Positions 26,872-36,173 of a stretch of DNA of 64,000 nucleotides are shown here, one piece after another. The position numbers and the translations under genes were made by a program. The notes beneath the pieces are model-generated. The model was not told the DNA's origin. It ran no database searches and saw only the letters and a list, made by a program, of their open reading frames with translations. This DNA is from JAPYTY01 sp036338435 (GTDB lineage: Bacteria > Acidobacteriota > UBA6911 > RPQK01 > JADFOI01), in assembly GCA_036338435.1 (NCBI GenBank), contig JAYZCG010000024.1:7962-71961 (forward strand), in the 5' to 3' direction. Every line of letters begins with the position of its first letter. The stretch's first letter is position 1.

Positions 26872-27049
26872 GCCGCATCCCCAACTATTTACACAAACTA
26901 GAAAATGAACCTTCAGGCAACTGTTGCTTCTTGAAGGGAGCAACGGTCTTCAACATGCAGCTTTTGCTTGATCCTCTTTCGGGGCGCTATTACAATTCAC
27001 AACGAAGGGGATCATTCCTGCCTCTGATAAAACTCCAAGGAGGTTTTTA

Positions 27050-28540
27050 ATGCTCAAGCGCATCACTCATCCAACCGACCGGAGAGGATTCCTTCAACAG
27101 GTTGGATTTCTGACGGGCATAGGATCGACGGTTGTTCGAGGCGCTCAGAAACCTGTTGATTCCAGTACGCTCAGCCTCGGCCCCATCCATTGGCAGCGCT
27201 ACGGCTACGATCTTCAAAACACACGATTTAATCCCTTAGAAAAAACACTTGGGAGAGACAACGTCTCCCAGCTTCAGGCGAAATGGCAGTTTGATTTAGA
27301 CGTTCCTATCGAAACCACTCCTGCCGTGGTGGGCGATCTCCTTTTTTTTGGAGTCCGGGGAGGGCTATATGCTCTAAACACCATAACAGGGGAACGCAAA
27401 TGGACGTATGACATGGTCACAAGCAAGGAGGGTCAGCCGCCAAGAGCCTCGACGCTAGGGCGCGGCGCTCAGTTTTACAATGGCCGCCTCTATTTCGGTG
27501 ACTCGCTTGGCGTCGTCCATTGTGTAGATGCAACCACCGGCAAACTAGTTTGGAGAACAAGTGTTCAGCCAGATACCACTCGAACCCGTCCTATCCGAGT
27601 TCATTGTGCTTGCTCTGCATTCGATGGAAAAATTTACGTGGGGACCGTTGGCCAAATGAACCGTGCGCTCTGCTTGGATGCTGATACAGGAGCTATTCGG
27701 TGGCACTTTTGGATTACCGGATCCGAATATCCAGGTGGAGGAGGGTCCATCTGGACGTCGCCCGCTGTAGATGAAGAACAGCGCAATGTTTACTTCACGA
27801 CCGGCAGCGTTAAGATCTTCAAACCCGGCCCATCACTATACACGGAAAGCGTTCTTGCCCTTGATGCCGACAGCGGCTTGCTTAAATGGTTCTACCAGAT
27901 TCGTCCAAATGATCCTCATGATCTTGATTTTAGTAGCCATCCCGTTCTTTTTGATGCCAAGGGGCCACCCTTAAAAAAGGGAGCCATTCGCCAATGCTTG
28001 GTGGCCACGAACAAATCGGGAGTTTATTGTATGAATCGCTATACAGGGGAGCAGTTCTGGCGGGCTCAGCTAACACCTAGATATTATTACGGAGGCCCCA
28101 ATGTGGATGGGATCGCCGTGGCCTACAATCACGTCTATGTTGTCTCTAACGCTGCTACTCAGTCTATTGGCAAACCCCCACTCTCGGTGACTGCCGCACT
28201 TCATGGATACACGGGTGACATTGTTTGGTGGACTTATAATTTAGGTGGCATTAGTCAGGGCGGAATTGCCGTTGCTAACGGACTTTTGTACCAAGGGTTC
28301 AACGATGGGCGAGTTGAAATTCTGAACACGGATACCGGCAAACTACTCTGGGAACACACACTACCTACTAGCCGCCGCGCAGGGTTCACAATTGCCAACG
28401 GCACCCTCTTCTGCAGCAGTGGAGTCCCGGGGGCTACCCTAGAGGGGGGACGTCCCGGGATGAATTCACCCAACATGGTAGAAAAATTCATGGGCGCAGG
28501 GCGTTATTCCCTTTTCGCCTTCTCACCAAAGGGCCAATAA
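27050..28540 (+). CDS. Tat-exported PQQ-type beta-propeller protein
   Basis: 496 residues; strong ribosome site AAGGAGG 6 bases before ATG. Twin-arginine signal DRRGFLQQVGF, so folded and exported by Tat. Seven propeller blades carry the A-x-D-x-x-T-G-x-x-x-W pattern, for example LYALNTITGERKWTY, VHCVDATTGKLVWRT, LCLDADTGAIRWHF, VEILNTDTGKLLWEH. It resembles quinoprotein dehydrogenases but is shorter (typical about 600-700) and has no haem c domain, so an electron acceptor must be separate. The cupredoxin-like gene starts one base after its stop. Whether PQQ is bound cannot be decided by eye; a structural propeller is the alternative. Confidence 0.85.
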   Translation: MLKRITHPTDRRGFLQQVGFLTGIGSTVVRGAQKPVDSSTLSLGPIHWQRYGYDLQNTRFNPLEKTLGRDNVSQLQAKWQFDLDVPIETTPAVVGDLLFFGVRGGLYALNTITGERKWTYDMVTSKEGQPPRASTLGRGAQFYNGRLYFGDSLGVVHCVDATTGKLVWRTSVQPDTTRTRPIRVHCACSAFDGKIYVGTVGQMNRALCLDADTGAIRWHFWITGSEYPGGGGSIWTSPAVDEEQRNVYFTTGSVKIFKPGPSLYTESVLALDADSGLLKWFYQIRPNDPHDLDFSSHPVLFDAKGPPLKKGAIRQCLVATNKSGVYCMNRYTGEQFWRAQLTPRYYYGGPNVDGIAVAYNHVYVVSNAATQSIGKPPLSVTAALHGYTGDIVWWTYNLGGISQGGIAVANGLLYQGFNDGRVEILNTDTGKLLWEHTLPTSRRAGFTIANGTLFCSSGVPGATLEGGRPGMNSPNMVEKFMGAGRYSLFAFSPKGQ

Positions 28541-28541
28541 T

Positions 28542-29153
28542 ATGAAAATTGTTACGCTCACCCGACGTCAGTTTCTTATGGCAACCAGTGCCACACCAGC
28601 CGTCTGGAAAAACGTCGTTGCCACGCAGGAACAACAGCCGCCCTCTGAGCTAAAAACATCAACAGATGACAAGCACTCAATTACCAGTGTGCGTAGGATG
28701 TCCGACTCGCTATACTGCTTTGATCCGATAGGTCTCCATGTTCAACCGGGGGAAACCATTCGTTTTATCCCAGGACGCATGGATATGACCACATTGAGCG
28801 CCTATCATCCAGACAATGACAACCATGAACTGCGAATTCCTGAAACGGCCAAACCCTTCGACTTTGGCTTCCCGGAACAACCCTTTTTTGATTTTGTTTT
28901 GGGAATAGAAGGAACCTATGATTACTTCAGCAAGTACCAGGAGGTTGTGGGCATGGTAGGTCGTATTGTTGTCGGCCATCCTGGAGGACCTGGAGAAAAA
29001 CCCTGGGGATACGGAGGCGCAGAAGGTCGTAATCCAATTTACAAAAGCGTACTTAAAATTACAAAACTTCTCAATTCCCAGGACATCATGCAAAAAAAAG
29101 TTGTCCCTTTCCCATTTGACGACATGCTCCCACCCTACCCGCTATGGGATTAG
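28542..29153 (+). CDS. Tat-exported cupredoxin-like protein with degenerate copper site
   Basis: 203 residues with Tat signal LTRRQFLMATSA. Cupredoxin fold: GLHVQPGETIRFIPGR, AYHPDNDNHELRIP, and C-terminal EGTYDYFSKYQEVVGMVGRIVVG. In copper-binding relatives the last block reads Y-D-Y-F-C-x-x-H-E-x-x-G-M. Here Ser replaces the Cys ligand and Gln replaces the His ligand, while the first His and the Met remain. A normal type 1 copper centre is therefore not expected. It starts one base after the PQQ-type propeller gene, so they are surely co-transcribed. It may be a structural or small-molecule-binding partner rather than an electron carrier. Confidence 0.82.
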   Translation: MKIVTLTRRQFLMATSATPAVWKNVVATQEQQPPSELKTSTDDKHSITSVRRMSDSLYCFDPIGLHVQPGETIRFIPGRMDMTTLSAYHPDNDNHELRIPETAKPFDFGFPEQPFFDFVLGIEGTYDYFSKYQEVVGMVGRIVVGHPGGPGEKPWGYGGAEGRNPIYKSVLKITKLLNSQDIMQKKVVPFPFDDMLPPYPLWD

Positions 29154-29324
29154 CCTGATTGATGCACAAGCTCCTGTTACGAACTAACAAAAATACAAGG
29201 GAACGCACTGATAAGTAACTGCTACAAACATAACATGTCCAGCGAGGTGAAATTTTAATAACAATCTAAGATACTAGTAACTGTAAAAAGTTTTTAACAA
29301 CAAGAAAAGGAGTTCATACTGCCT

Positions 29325-30173
29325 ATGTCAGACAAAGGTATACAGGACAGAGTCGTGATCATCACAGGAGCTGGAGGTGGTATGGGTAGTGCCATGACGC
29401 TGGGACTGGCAAAGAAGGGCGCTCGAGTGCTTGCGGTAGATGTCGATCCCTCATCCGTTGATGCCCTGGCGCGAACTGCGGCAGAAAATGGCAGAAAGGG
29501 TGCCGTGATTCCCATGACCGCCGATGTAACTCAACAGGAAGAATGCCGGAAGATCTTAGAGCAAGCGCAGATTCAATGCGGTGGAATACATGCCTTGGTT
29601 AATAATGCCGGGGTAGGTATGCAAACAATCCATGAAAATTACATGAACGAGCCGGTTCGTTTTTGGGAGGCAGATTTAGAACGTTGGCAACATCTGATGG
29701 ATGTCAATTGGAAAGCCCCATTCATGCTCGCTAGCCTTGCTACACCTTACCTGATCGCACAGGGCTGGGGACGCATTGTCAACGTGACCACCAGCCTGGA
29801 CACCATGCACCGTCAGTCCTATACACCCTATGGGCCATCCAAGGCCGCCCTAGAGGCCGCCAGCTCATGCTGGGCGAAAGATCTGAAGGGAACAGGAGTC
29901 ACAGTAAACGTATTGGTGCCAGGGGGGCCGACCAACACCGGCTTCATCCCAGCCGAGGCGCCCTTTGATCGGGCCAAACTAGTCCAGCCTGAGGTTATGG
30001 TAGCGCCTATCTGTTGGCTCATTTCCGATGACTCTGATGGAGTTACAGATTGCCGATTCTTAGGGCGCTCTTGGGACACTCACCTCTCTCCATCGGAAGC
30101 TGCAGAAAAATCTAAGGGCCCCGCAGCCTGGCCAGGCATAGGATTGCAAGCCTCCTGGCCAGGAGCAAAATAG
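29325..30173 (+). CDS. Short-chain dehydrogenase/reductase
   Basis: 282-residue SDR. NAD(P) motif VVIITGAGGGMGSAM, acidic residue AVDVDPSS after the second strand (NAD preference likely), NNAG block ALVNNAGVG, catalytic Ser in VTTSLDTM and Y-x-x-x-K in YTPYGPSKAALEA. AAGG-type ribosome site AAAAGGAG lies rather far (12 bases) from the ATG. The C-terminal 30 residues (SPSEAAEKSKGPAAWPGIG) are longer than usual. It follows the PQQ/cupredoxin pair by about 170 bases. Substrate unknown. Confidence 0.92.
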   Translation: MSDKGIQDRVVIITGAGGGMGSAMTLGLAKKGARVLAVDVDPSSVDALARTAAENGRKGAVIPMTADVTQQEECRKILEQAQIQCGGIHALVNNAGVGMQTIHENYMNEPVRFWEADLERWQHLMDVNWKAPFMLASLATPYLIAQGWGRIVNVTTSLDTMHRQSYTPYGPSKAALEAASSCWAKDLKGTGVTVNVLVPGGPTNTGFIPAEAPFDRAKLVQPEVMVAPICWLISDDSDGVTDCRFLGRSWDTHLSPSEAAEKSKGPAAWPGIGLQASWPGAK

Positions 30174-30287
30174 ACCAACTCAGCGTAGAAACGTGGCAAA
30201 AGTTGATGAATCCAAGAACTGGCATTAAAAGCACCATAATCCATCCAGAGATCGCTTTTGTAATTAACGCAGCTAAATAGCACGCAC

Positions 30288-30785
30288 ATGAAGAAATTAC
30301 TCATCATTACCGGATTACTTGTTGGCCTAATCTTAGTTTTGGGACTTGTCGCTGTGAGAGTGGTGGGCTTTGCTCCCCAGGAACGTAGCGCCGGATTTTG
30401 GATTAAGGGAACTCTGATCACAACACCTGTAAGTGACTGGTCCTTTACCGACCAAGTTGAAGAAATCTCTGTGGAGACACGAACGTGGTATTTTGTTCCC
30501 CACTCGGTCAATGTTTATTGTGCTACTTACAATGGCGAGCTTTACCTTTTCTCCGCCTATTACCAAGGTGGTGAGTTTCCCTACGAAAGACTCTGGAATC
30601 AGAACGTCCTTCGTGACCCCCATGTCCGGATCAAAATTGGCGATCAATTATTCAATAGAGTCGTTTCCTTCGTCACGGACATGACAGAAAAGGAGGCTGT
30701 CCTTCAAAATTTTGCAAAGAAATACCCCGAGTGGAGTGGGCCCGGCATTGAAGATATCCACGTTTTCAGGGTGCTGCTGGGTTAG
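30288..30785 (+). CDS. Membrane-anchored FMN-binding split-barrel-like protein
   Basis: 165 residues. N-terminal membrane anchor or signal (LLIITGLLVGLILVLGLVAVRVV) followed by a domain resembling the pyridoxamine-phosphate-oxidase/deazaflavin-nitroreductase split barrel: VEEISVETRTWYFVPHSVNVYCATY, GELYLFSAYY, RLWNQNVLRDPHVRIKIGDQLFNRVVSFVTD. The strand pattern with NVLRDPHVRIKIG fits the family core. Cofactor (FMN, F420 or haem) cannot be assigned. No ribosome site is clear. Gene lies alone between the SDR and the haem-protein cassette. Confidence 0.72.
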   Translation: MKKLLIITGLLVGLILVLGLVAVRVVGFAPQERSAGFWIKGTLITTPVSDWSFTDQVEEISVETRTWYFVPHSVNVYCATYNGELYLFSAYYQGGEFPYERLWNQNVLRDPHVRIKIGDQLFNRVVSFVTDMTEKEAVLQNFAKKYPEWSGPGIEDIHVFRVLLG

Positions 30786-30857
30786 TTAGAACACTTGTCA
30801 GTCTATACAATTATTTATGCAGGTTTTATAATGAGCCTTAGGGCACAGTAAAGACGC

Positions 30858-33290
30858 ATGAGCAGGCTTACCACGACACTAAAAGCGACTTTGGGGTTAC
30901 TGACCGTTATGTTAGCAGGAGGCAGTCTGCTTTCAGCGGCAGAATTGCAGGGCGCTGAGCCTATTCCCTCTCACGATTCCTACTATCCGAGGCTCCTTGA
31001 TCGCTACTGCACAACCTGCCACAATGAACAATCCCGTGTTGGGGGCCTGGCGCTGAGTGCATTGGACATCACAAAGGCCAAGCAAGCACCTGAGACTTGG
31101 GAAAAAGTGGTCAAAAAGCTGAGGACTGGAGCTATGCCACCAGCTGGTATGCCCAGGCCAGACAAAACTACCTACGACTCCCTAGCAACTTACCTGGAAG
31201 TGCAGCTCGACCAAGCCGCCGCCGCTGATCCTAATCCGGGAAGGCCTTCGATTCATCGTCTCAACCGCTTCGAGTACGCTAATGCGGTGCACGATTTGCT
31301 GGCCGTCGAAATTGACGAAGAGACCCTTCTTCCAGCCGATGACTCGAGGCACGGTTTTGACAACATCGGCGATGTTCTGTCAGTGTCGCCTTTGCTACTG
31401 GAAAGATATATGTCAGCAGCACGCAAGGTAACCCGCCTTGCCATTGGGGATTGGGATGCCTCACCGGTCTCTGAAACCTACCGCGTTCCCAAATACAACA
31501 TTCAAGATGACCGGATGAATGACTCTCTGCCCTTCGGGACACGGGGGGGAATCGCGGTACGCCACCATTTTCCACTGGACGGCGAGTACATCATCAAGGT
31601 CTCTCTGGGAAGAGACTCAAGGGACTATATTCGCGGTCTGACTCAGTCTCACCAGCTCGATGTGAGCTTGAATAATGTCCGAATCAAACGGTTCACCTTC
31701 GGCGGGGAAATACACGGCCAATCAGCAAGTATTTTTTCATCGGCGACCATGGGGGATCCTGCCCAGGAGACTTACGAACGCACGGCCGATAAGATTTTGG
31801 AAGTGCGCTTTCCGGCCAAAGCAGGAACTCGACTAGTTGGCGCAACGTTCCTGAAAGAAACCCGAATGTCAGAGGGCCCAAAACTACCCACAATGACCAT
31901 GTATGACTGGCAACAATACAAGGGAGGCAACCCGCTTGTAGCCAACATCACTATCAGTGGTCCCTACAACGCCCAGGGACTAGGAGAGACTGCCAGCCGA
32001 CGCAAAGTTTTTGTATGTAACCCCAATAGTATCGAGGAAGAGGACCCTTGTGCCCGCAAGATCCTCTCCACACTGGCAAGGCGGGCCTATCGACGTGCCT
32101 TGACAGATGAAGACCTTCACATTCTCTTCGACTTCTATGAAACGGGACGAAGGGAAAAGGGCTTTGAAGCCGGAATCGGAACGGCACTGGAAAGAATCCT
32201 GGTGGGGCCCGAATTTTTGTTCCGGATCGAACCCGATCCGGAAAAAATACCTCCCGACACCGCCTATCGCATTGGCGATGTTGAACTGGCGACCCGCCTG
32301 TCGTTTTTTCTGTGGAGTAGTCTTCCGGACAATCAACTCCTAGACCTAGCTGAGCAGGATCGGCTCAAAGACCCCCAGGTGTTGGAACAGGAGGTGCGCC
32401 GTTTGTTAACGGATTCACGCTCCCGGGCTTTGGTCACGAATTTTGGCAGTCAGTGGTTGTTTCTGAGAAACCTAAATGCAGTTCGGCCTGACCCGCAGAT
32501 CTTTCCCTATTTCAACGACAACTTGCGGGAGGCTTTCCGTCTGGAGACGGAGCTTTTCTTTGAAAGTCTGCTGCGAGAGGATCGTAGCCTCTTGGACCTT
32601 TTGGATGCAAATCACACCTTCGTCAATGAACGTCTAGCGCGCCACTATGGGATCCCCAACATCTACGGCAGCCACTTTCGGCGGGTGGAGTTAACGCAGG
32701 AGGAACGCAGAGGATTACTGGGCAAGGGGAGCCTACTCACGGTAACCTCTTACGCCAACCGTACTTCCCCGGTGCTGAGGGGCAAGTGGGTGCTAGATCA
32801 TATCCTGGGATCACCACCAGCGCCGCCACCGGCCAATATTCCGGAACTCCAGGAGCGCGATGAAAGTGGAAAGGTCCTCTCAATGCGCCAGCAAATGGAA
32901 CAACACCGCGCCAACCCTGCTTGCGCTACTTGTCACTCACAGATGGATCCATTGGGCTTTGCGCTGGAGAACTTTGACGGGATCGGCACCTGGAGAACCA
33001 TGGATGCTGGAGCTCCTATTGATCCCTCTGGGGTCCTCCCGGACGGCACTTCATTCCAGGGCCCGGTGGAATTGCAAAAGGCATTGCATGAAAAGGGTAG
33101 GGAGTTTATCGTAACCACCACGGAAAAGCTCCTCACCTATGCCCTGGGGAGAGGACTTGAATCCTACGATGCCCCGGCCGTAAGAGGAATTATCCGAGAA
33201 GCGGCTTCCAACAACTACCGGTGGTCGTCACTCATTTTAAATATCGTCAGGAGTACACCCTTTCAAATGAGGAGATCTCAAAAACCATGA
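30858..33290 (+). CDS. DUF1587/1592/1588/1585 exported haem-c protein
   Basis: 810 residues with a signal peptide (TLGLLTVMLAGGSLLSAAEL). CxxCH haem motif CTTCH at residues 51-55 in a short cytochrome-like head, then DUF1587 (HRLNRFEYANAVHDLL), a carbohydrate-binding-like insert, DUF1592 (ARRAYRRALTDEDL...ILVGPEFLFR), DUF1588 (RRGLLGKGSLLTVTSYANRTSPVLRGKWVL) with a second CxxCH (CATCH, about residue 689) and DUF1585 at the end. This architecture occurs in planctomycetes and acidobacteria and is nearly always followed by DUF1552, as here (ATGA overlap). Function unproven; exported oxidation or breakdown of complex organic matter has been suggested. Confidence 0.94.
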   Translation: MSRLTTTLKATLGLLTVMLAGGSLLSAAELQGAEPIPSHDSYYPRLLDRYCTTCHNEQSRVGGLALSALDITKAKQAPETWEKVVKKLRTGAMPPAGMPRPDKTTYDSLATYLEVQLDQAAAADPNPGRPSIHRLNRFEYANAVHDLLAVEIDEETLLPADDSRHGFDNIGDVLSVSPLLLERYMSAARKVTRLAIGDWDASPVSETYRVPKYNIQDDRMNDSLPFGTRGGIAVRHHFPLDGEYIIKVSLGRDSRDYIRGLTQSHQLDVSLNNVRIKRFTFGGEIHGQSASIFSSATMGDPAQETYERTADKILEVRFPAKAGTRLVGATFLKETRMSEGPKLPTMTMYDWQQYKGGNPLVANITISGPYNAQGLGETASRRKVFVCNPNSIEEEDPCARKILSTLARRAYRRALTDEDLHILFDFYETGRREKGFEAGIGTALERILVGPEFLFRIEPDPEKIPPDTAYRIGDVELATRLSFFLWSSLPDNQLLDLAEQDRLKDPQVLEQEVRRLLTDSRSRALVTNFGSQWLFLRNLNAVRPDPQIFPYFNDNLREAFRLETELFFESLLREDRSLLDLLDANHTFVNERLARHYGIPNIYGSHFRRVELTQEERRGLLGKGSLLTVTSYANRTSPVLRGKWVLDHILGSPPAPPPANIPELQERDESGKVLSMRQQMEQHRANPACATCHSQMDPLGFALENFDGIGTWRTMDAGAPIDPSGVLPDGTSFQGPVELQKALHEKGREFIVTTTEKLLTYALGRGLESYDAPAVRGIIREAASNNYRWSSLILNIVRSTPFQMRRSQKP

Positions 33291-34633
33291 TTATTACAAA
33301 AAAGCACATTCCGCGCCGAACAGTTCTCCGGGGTATAGGAGCCACCTTGGCCTTACCGCTCCTGGACGCCATGGTTCCGGCACTGGCCGCCAGGACCAGT
33401 ACCGCGGCCAGCCGAGCCCGGCGCCTTTCCTTTGTTTATGCTCCCAACGGGATGATCATGGACCATTGGACGCCGACAGCTGAAGGAGCCGCTTTTGAAT
33501 TAACTCCCACTCTGGAACCACTGGCGGCCTTTCGAGATCGCATGCTGGTGCTGACCGGACTCAACCACAACCCCGCCCTTCCGCTACCAGGAGAAGGTGA
33601 GGCGGCACCTCATGAGCGAGCTGGCGCCACTTTCCTAACAGGGGTCCATCCCAAAATGGAAGGCCACGTCGACATTTCGGTTGATCAAATCTTGGCCCGA
33701 GAACTTGGCAGAGATACCCAATTAGCATCGCTTGAGATGGGACTGCACGTTAGTAGTGTGGTCGGCCAATGTGAAAAGGACTGGAGCTGTGCCTACCTCA
33801 ACACGCTCTCTTGGAGCAATGCCACCACGCCACTGCCCAGCGAAGGTCAGCCACGTGCTGTCTTTGAACGCCTCTTCGGAGACGGAAACAGCACCGATCC
33901 GTCGGTTCGTCTGGCCCGCCTCCACAAGGACAAAAGTCTTCTTGACTCGGTGAGAGAGGCGACCACTCGGCTGATGGGGCGGGTTGGACCCAGCGATCGC
34001 AACCGGCTTGCCCAGTATCTCGATGCCGTGCGAGATATCGAACGACGCATCCAGCTTGCCGAGAAGCAGACATCCGGCGGTCTGCCTGCGATAGAGCGAC
34101 CCTCCGGCATTCCGGACATCTTTGATGAGTATTCCGAGTTGATGTTTGATCTGCAGGTACTGGCCTACCAGACTGATATGACTCGCGTAAGCACCTTCAT
34201 GATGGGCCGGGAACAAAGCAATCGGCCTTTTCCAGAGATCGGCATTCCTGATGCCCATCACCCACTATCACATCACCGCAATGATCCCGAAAAGATCGCT
34301 AAGGTGATCCAAATTAACATCTATCATTCCAAGCTGTTCGCCTATTTCCTAGAAAAGATGCGCGACACCCCTGATGGCGATGGCTCCCTGCTGGACAGTT
34401 CGCTGATCGTGTATGCCAGCGCCTTAAGCGACGGTAACAACCATTTGCCCTCAAACCTGCCTGTCCTCTTGTTCGGAGACGGCAAGGGTCAGTTTAAACA
34501 GGGCCGTCACCTGCGCTTCGGGGAAGATACGCCGATGTCGAATCTCTACCTGACGCTGCTGGAGCACTTTGGGGTCGATGTGCAAAACTTCGGCGACAGC
34601 ACCGGAAAACTTGAACTTCTCTCTCTGGGATAA
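33287..34633 (+). CDS. Tat-exported DUF1552 protein
   Basis: 448 residues from ATG at 33287, which overlaps the preceding stop as ATGA; GAGGAG lies about 10 bases upstream. The frame opens 22 codons earlier, inside the upstream gene, but the Tat signal PRRTVLRGIGATLALPLLDAM starts here. DUF1552 blocks seen: RRLSFVYAPNGMIMDHWTP, MLVLTGLNHNPA, SVDQILARELG and ASALSDGNNHLPSNLPVLLFG. It resembles the alkaline-phosphatase-like DUF1501/1552 group. Translationally coupled to the haem protein, so they act together in the envelope. Reaction unknown. Confidence 0.93.
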   Translation: MIITKKHIPRRTVLRGIGATLALPLLDAMVPALAARTSTAASRARRLSFVYAPNGMIMDHWTPTAEGAAFELTPTLEPLAAFRDRMLVLTGLNHNPALPLPGEGEAAPHERAGATFLTGVHPKMEGHVDISVDQILARELGRDTQLASLEMGLHVSSVVGQCEKDWSCAYLNTLSWSNATTPLPSEGQPRAVFERLFGDGNSTDPSVRLARLHKDKSLLDSVREATTRLMGRVGPSDRNRLAQYLDAVRDIERRIQLAEKQTSGGLPAIERPSGIPDIFDEYSELMFDLQVLAYQTDMTRVSTFMMGREQSNRPFPEIGIPDAHHPLSHHRNDPEKIAKVIQINIYHSKLFAYFLEKMRDTPDGDGSLLDSSLIVYASALSDGNNHLPSNLPVLLFGDGKGQFKQGRHLRFGEDTPMSNLYLTLLEHFGVDVQNFGDSTGKLELLSLG

Positions 34634-34641
34634 AAAGGCCG

Positions 34642-36117
34642 ATGAGTCGACTACCGGATTTCAAACCAAGATCCATTGCAACCTGGGGAGGGCTGGCTTG
34701 GTTGGCAGCGACATCTCTGATTGCCGGCGGCAGTGATCTCCAGCTACTTGAGGCCGTTCAAAGGGGCGACCGGGAAGCCATGCTTTCCCTGGTCGAACAG
34801 GAGGTCGACGCAAACGGATCGGGGGCCAATGGAGAGACGGCGCTTCACTGGGCGGCCTACCGCAACGATCTGGAAGCGACACAACTCCTAATTAGTGCAG
34901 GCGCAAATCCAGATGCTGCCAACGTATACGGGGTTACTCCCCTCTCGCTGGCCTGCACCAACCGAAGTGACCTAATAGTTCATCAGCTACTCGAAGCCGG
35001 AGCTAATCCCAACGCGGCTCAATCAACCGGAGAAACGATCTTGATGGCGTGTTCCCGAACCGGCAACCTGGCGGCCGTGACATCATTGCTAAGCAGGGGA
35101 GCGGATCCGAACGGAAAGCAAGCCCGCTGGGAACAAACTGCTCTAATGTGGGCGCTGGCATCGGGGCACTCGCAGGTGGCTCGGAAACTAGTAGAACACG
35201 GCGCTGAAGTCAAGGCTCGCTCAAAGGAAGGCTTTACGCCCTTGCTATTCGCAGTCCAGCAAGGCGACCTGGAATCGGTTCGATTCCTGTTGAGCAAGGG
35301 AGCCGACCCAAATTATGCAACACCAAAACACGGCAATGCTCTGACGGTGGCTAGTGCCAGCGGCCACGAAAAAGTAGGGCTCTTTCTCCTGGGCAAGGGC
35401 GCCGATCCAAATAGTCCAGATGATCATGGAGTAACGGCTTTGCACTACACCATGGCTCAAGGGCTCTCCTTAGTCAACAGTCTAAATTATGATGACGCCT
35501 ACCGGATGGTGCCAAACAACCTATCTGAACTAGCTAAGGCACTGCTAGACAAGGGCGCCGATCCGAACGCTCAAATCATCACCCGTTTGAGGCTGGGACC
35601 AGATGATCCTGCGACCGGCATGGGGATGGAAGGAGCTACCCCATTTTTTCTGGCAGCACTGGCCGGTGATGCTGCAATGCTGCGGGAGTTGGTGAAGCAT
35701 GGCGCCGATCACAGACTAAGAGCCAAGGGAAACACCACGCCACTGATGGCGGCCGCAGGAGCCGCCCGGGGATTCACCCAAGGCACTATCAAAAAAAGGT
35801 TGGGCGCCCCCGAAGAAGCCGTCCGGGTAGTGGTGGAACTAGGCGCCGACATCCATGCCGCCAGGGATGACGGCCAGACGGCCCTGCACGCCGCTGCCGT
35901 GACAGGAGAAGACGCAATTGTCCAGTACCTGGTAGACCTCGGGGCTAAGGTAGAAGCAGAGGACAATCTCGGCCAGACACCCTGGTCAATGGCGGCGGGA
36001 ATAAGCCCAGATCTGGGGCGTAGAGGAACTTACGGCAACCACCAAAGCACGATGGATCTGCTGCTCCGACTGGGAGCCTCACGAAAGTCACGAAAAGACA
36101 TGAAAACCATCGAATGA
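34642..36117 (+). CDS. Exported ankyrin-repeat protein
   Basis: 491 residues with a signal-like N-terminus (WGGLAWLAATSLIAGG) and about 11 ankyrin repeats from residue ~35 to 485, typical units being NGETALHWAAYRNDLEATQLL and DGQTALHAAAVTGEDAIVQYL. Some linkers are longer than a repeat (near residues 280-330), suggesting insert loops. It starts 8 bases after the DUF1552 stop with AAAAAGG as ribosome site, so it is part of the same operon. Ankyrin proteins bind proteins; a scaffold for the preceding envelope enzymes is inference. Confidence 0.93.
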   Translation: MSRLPDFKPRSIATWGGLAWLAATSLIAGGSDLQLLEAVQRGDREAMLSLVEQEVDANGSGANGETALHWAAYRNDLEATQLLISAGANPDAANVYGVTPLSLACTNRSDLIVHQLLEAGANPNAAQSTGETILMACSRTGNLAAVTSLLSRGADPNGKQARWEQTALMWALASGHSQVARKLVEHGAEVKARSKEGFTPLLFAVQQGDLESVRFLLSKGADPNYATPKHGNALTVASASGHEKVGLFLLGKGADPNSPDDHGVTALHYTMAQGLSLVNSLNYDDAYRMVPNNLSELAKALLDKGADPNAQIITRLRLGPDDPATGMGMEGATPFFLAALAGDAAMLRELVKHGADHRLRAKGNTTPLMAAAGAARGFTQGTIKKRLGAPEEAVRVVVELGADIHAARDDGQTALHAAAVTGEDAIVQYLVDLGAKVEAEDNLGQTPWSMAAGISPDLGRRGTYGNHQSTMDLLLRLGASRKSRKDMKTIE

Positions 36118-36173
36118 TTGTTTTGTTAACTACCCATCCCTCTTAAAAATTGCGCTTAGACAAGGAGACAGCA

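Noticed and set aside
33221..33287. Longer DUF1552 protein starting inside the haem protein gene
   Set aside because: The Tat signal and ATGA overlap place the start at 33287; the extra residues are out-of-frame UTR-like sequence.
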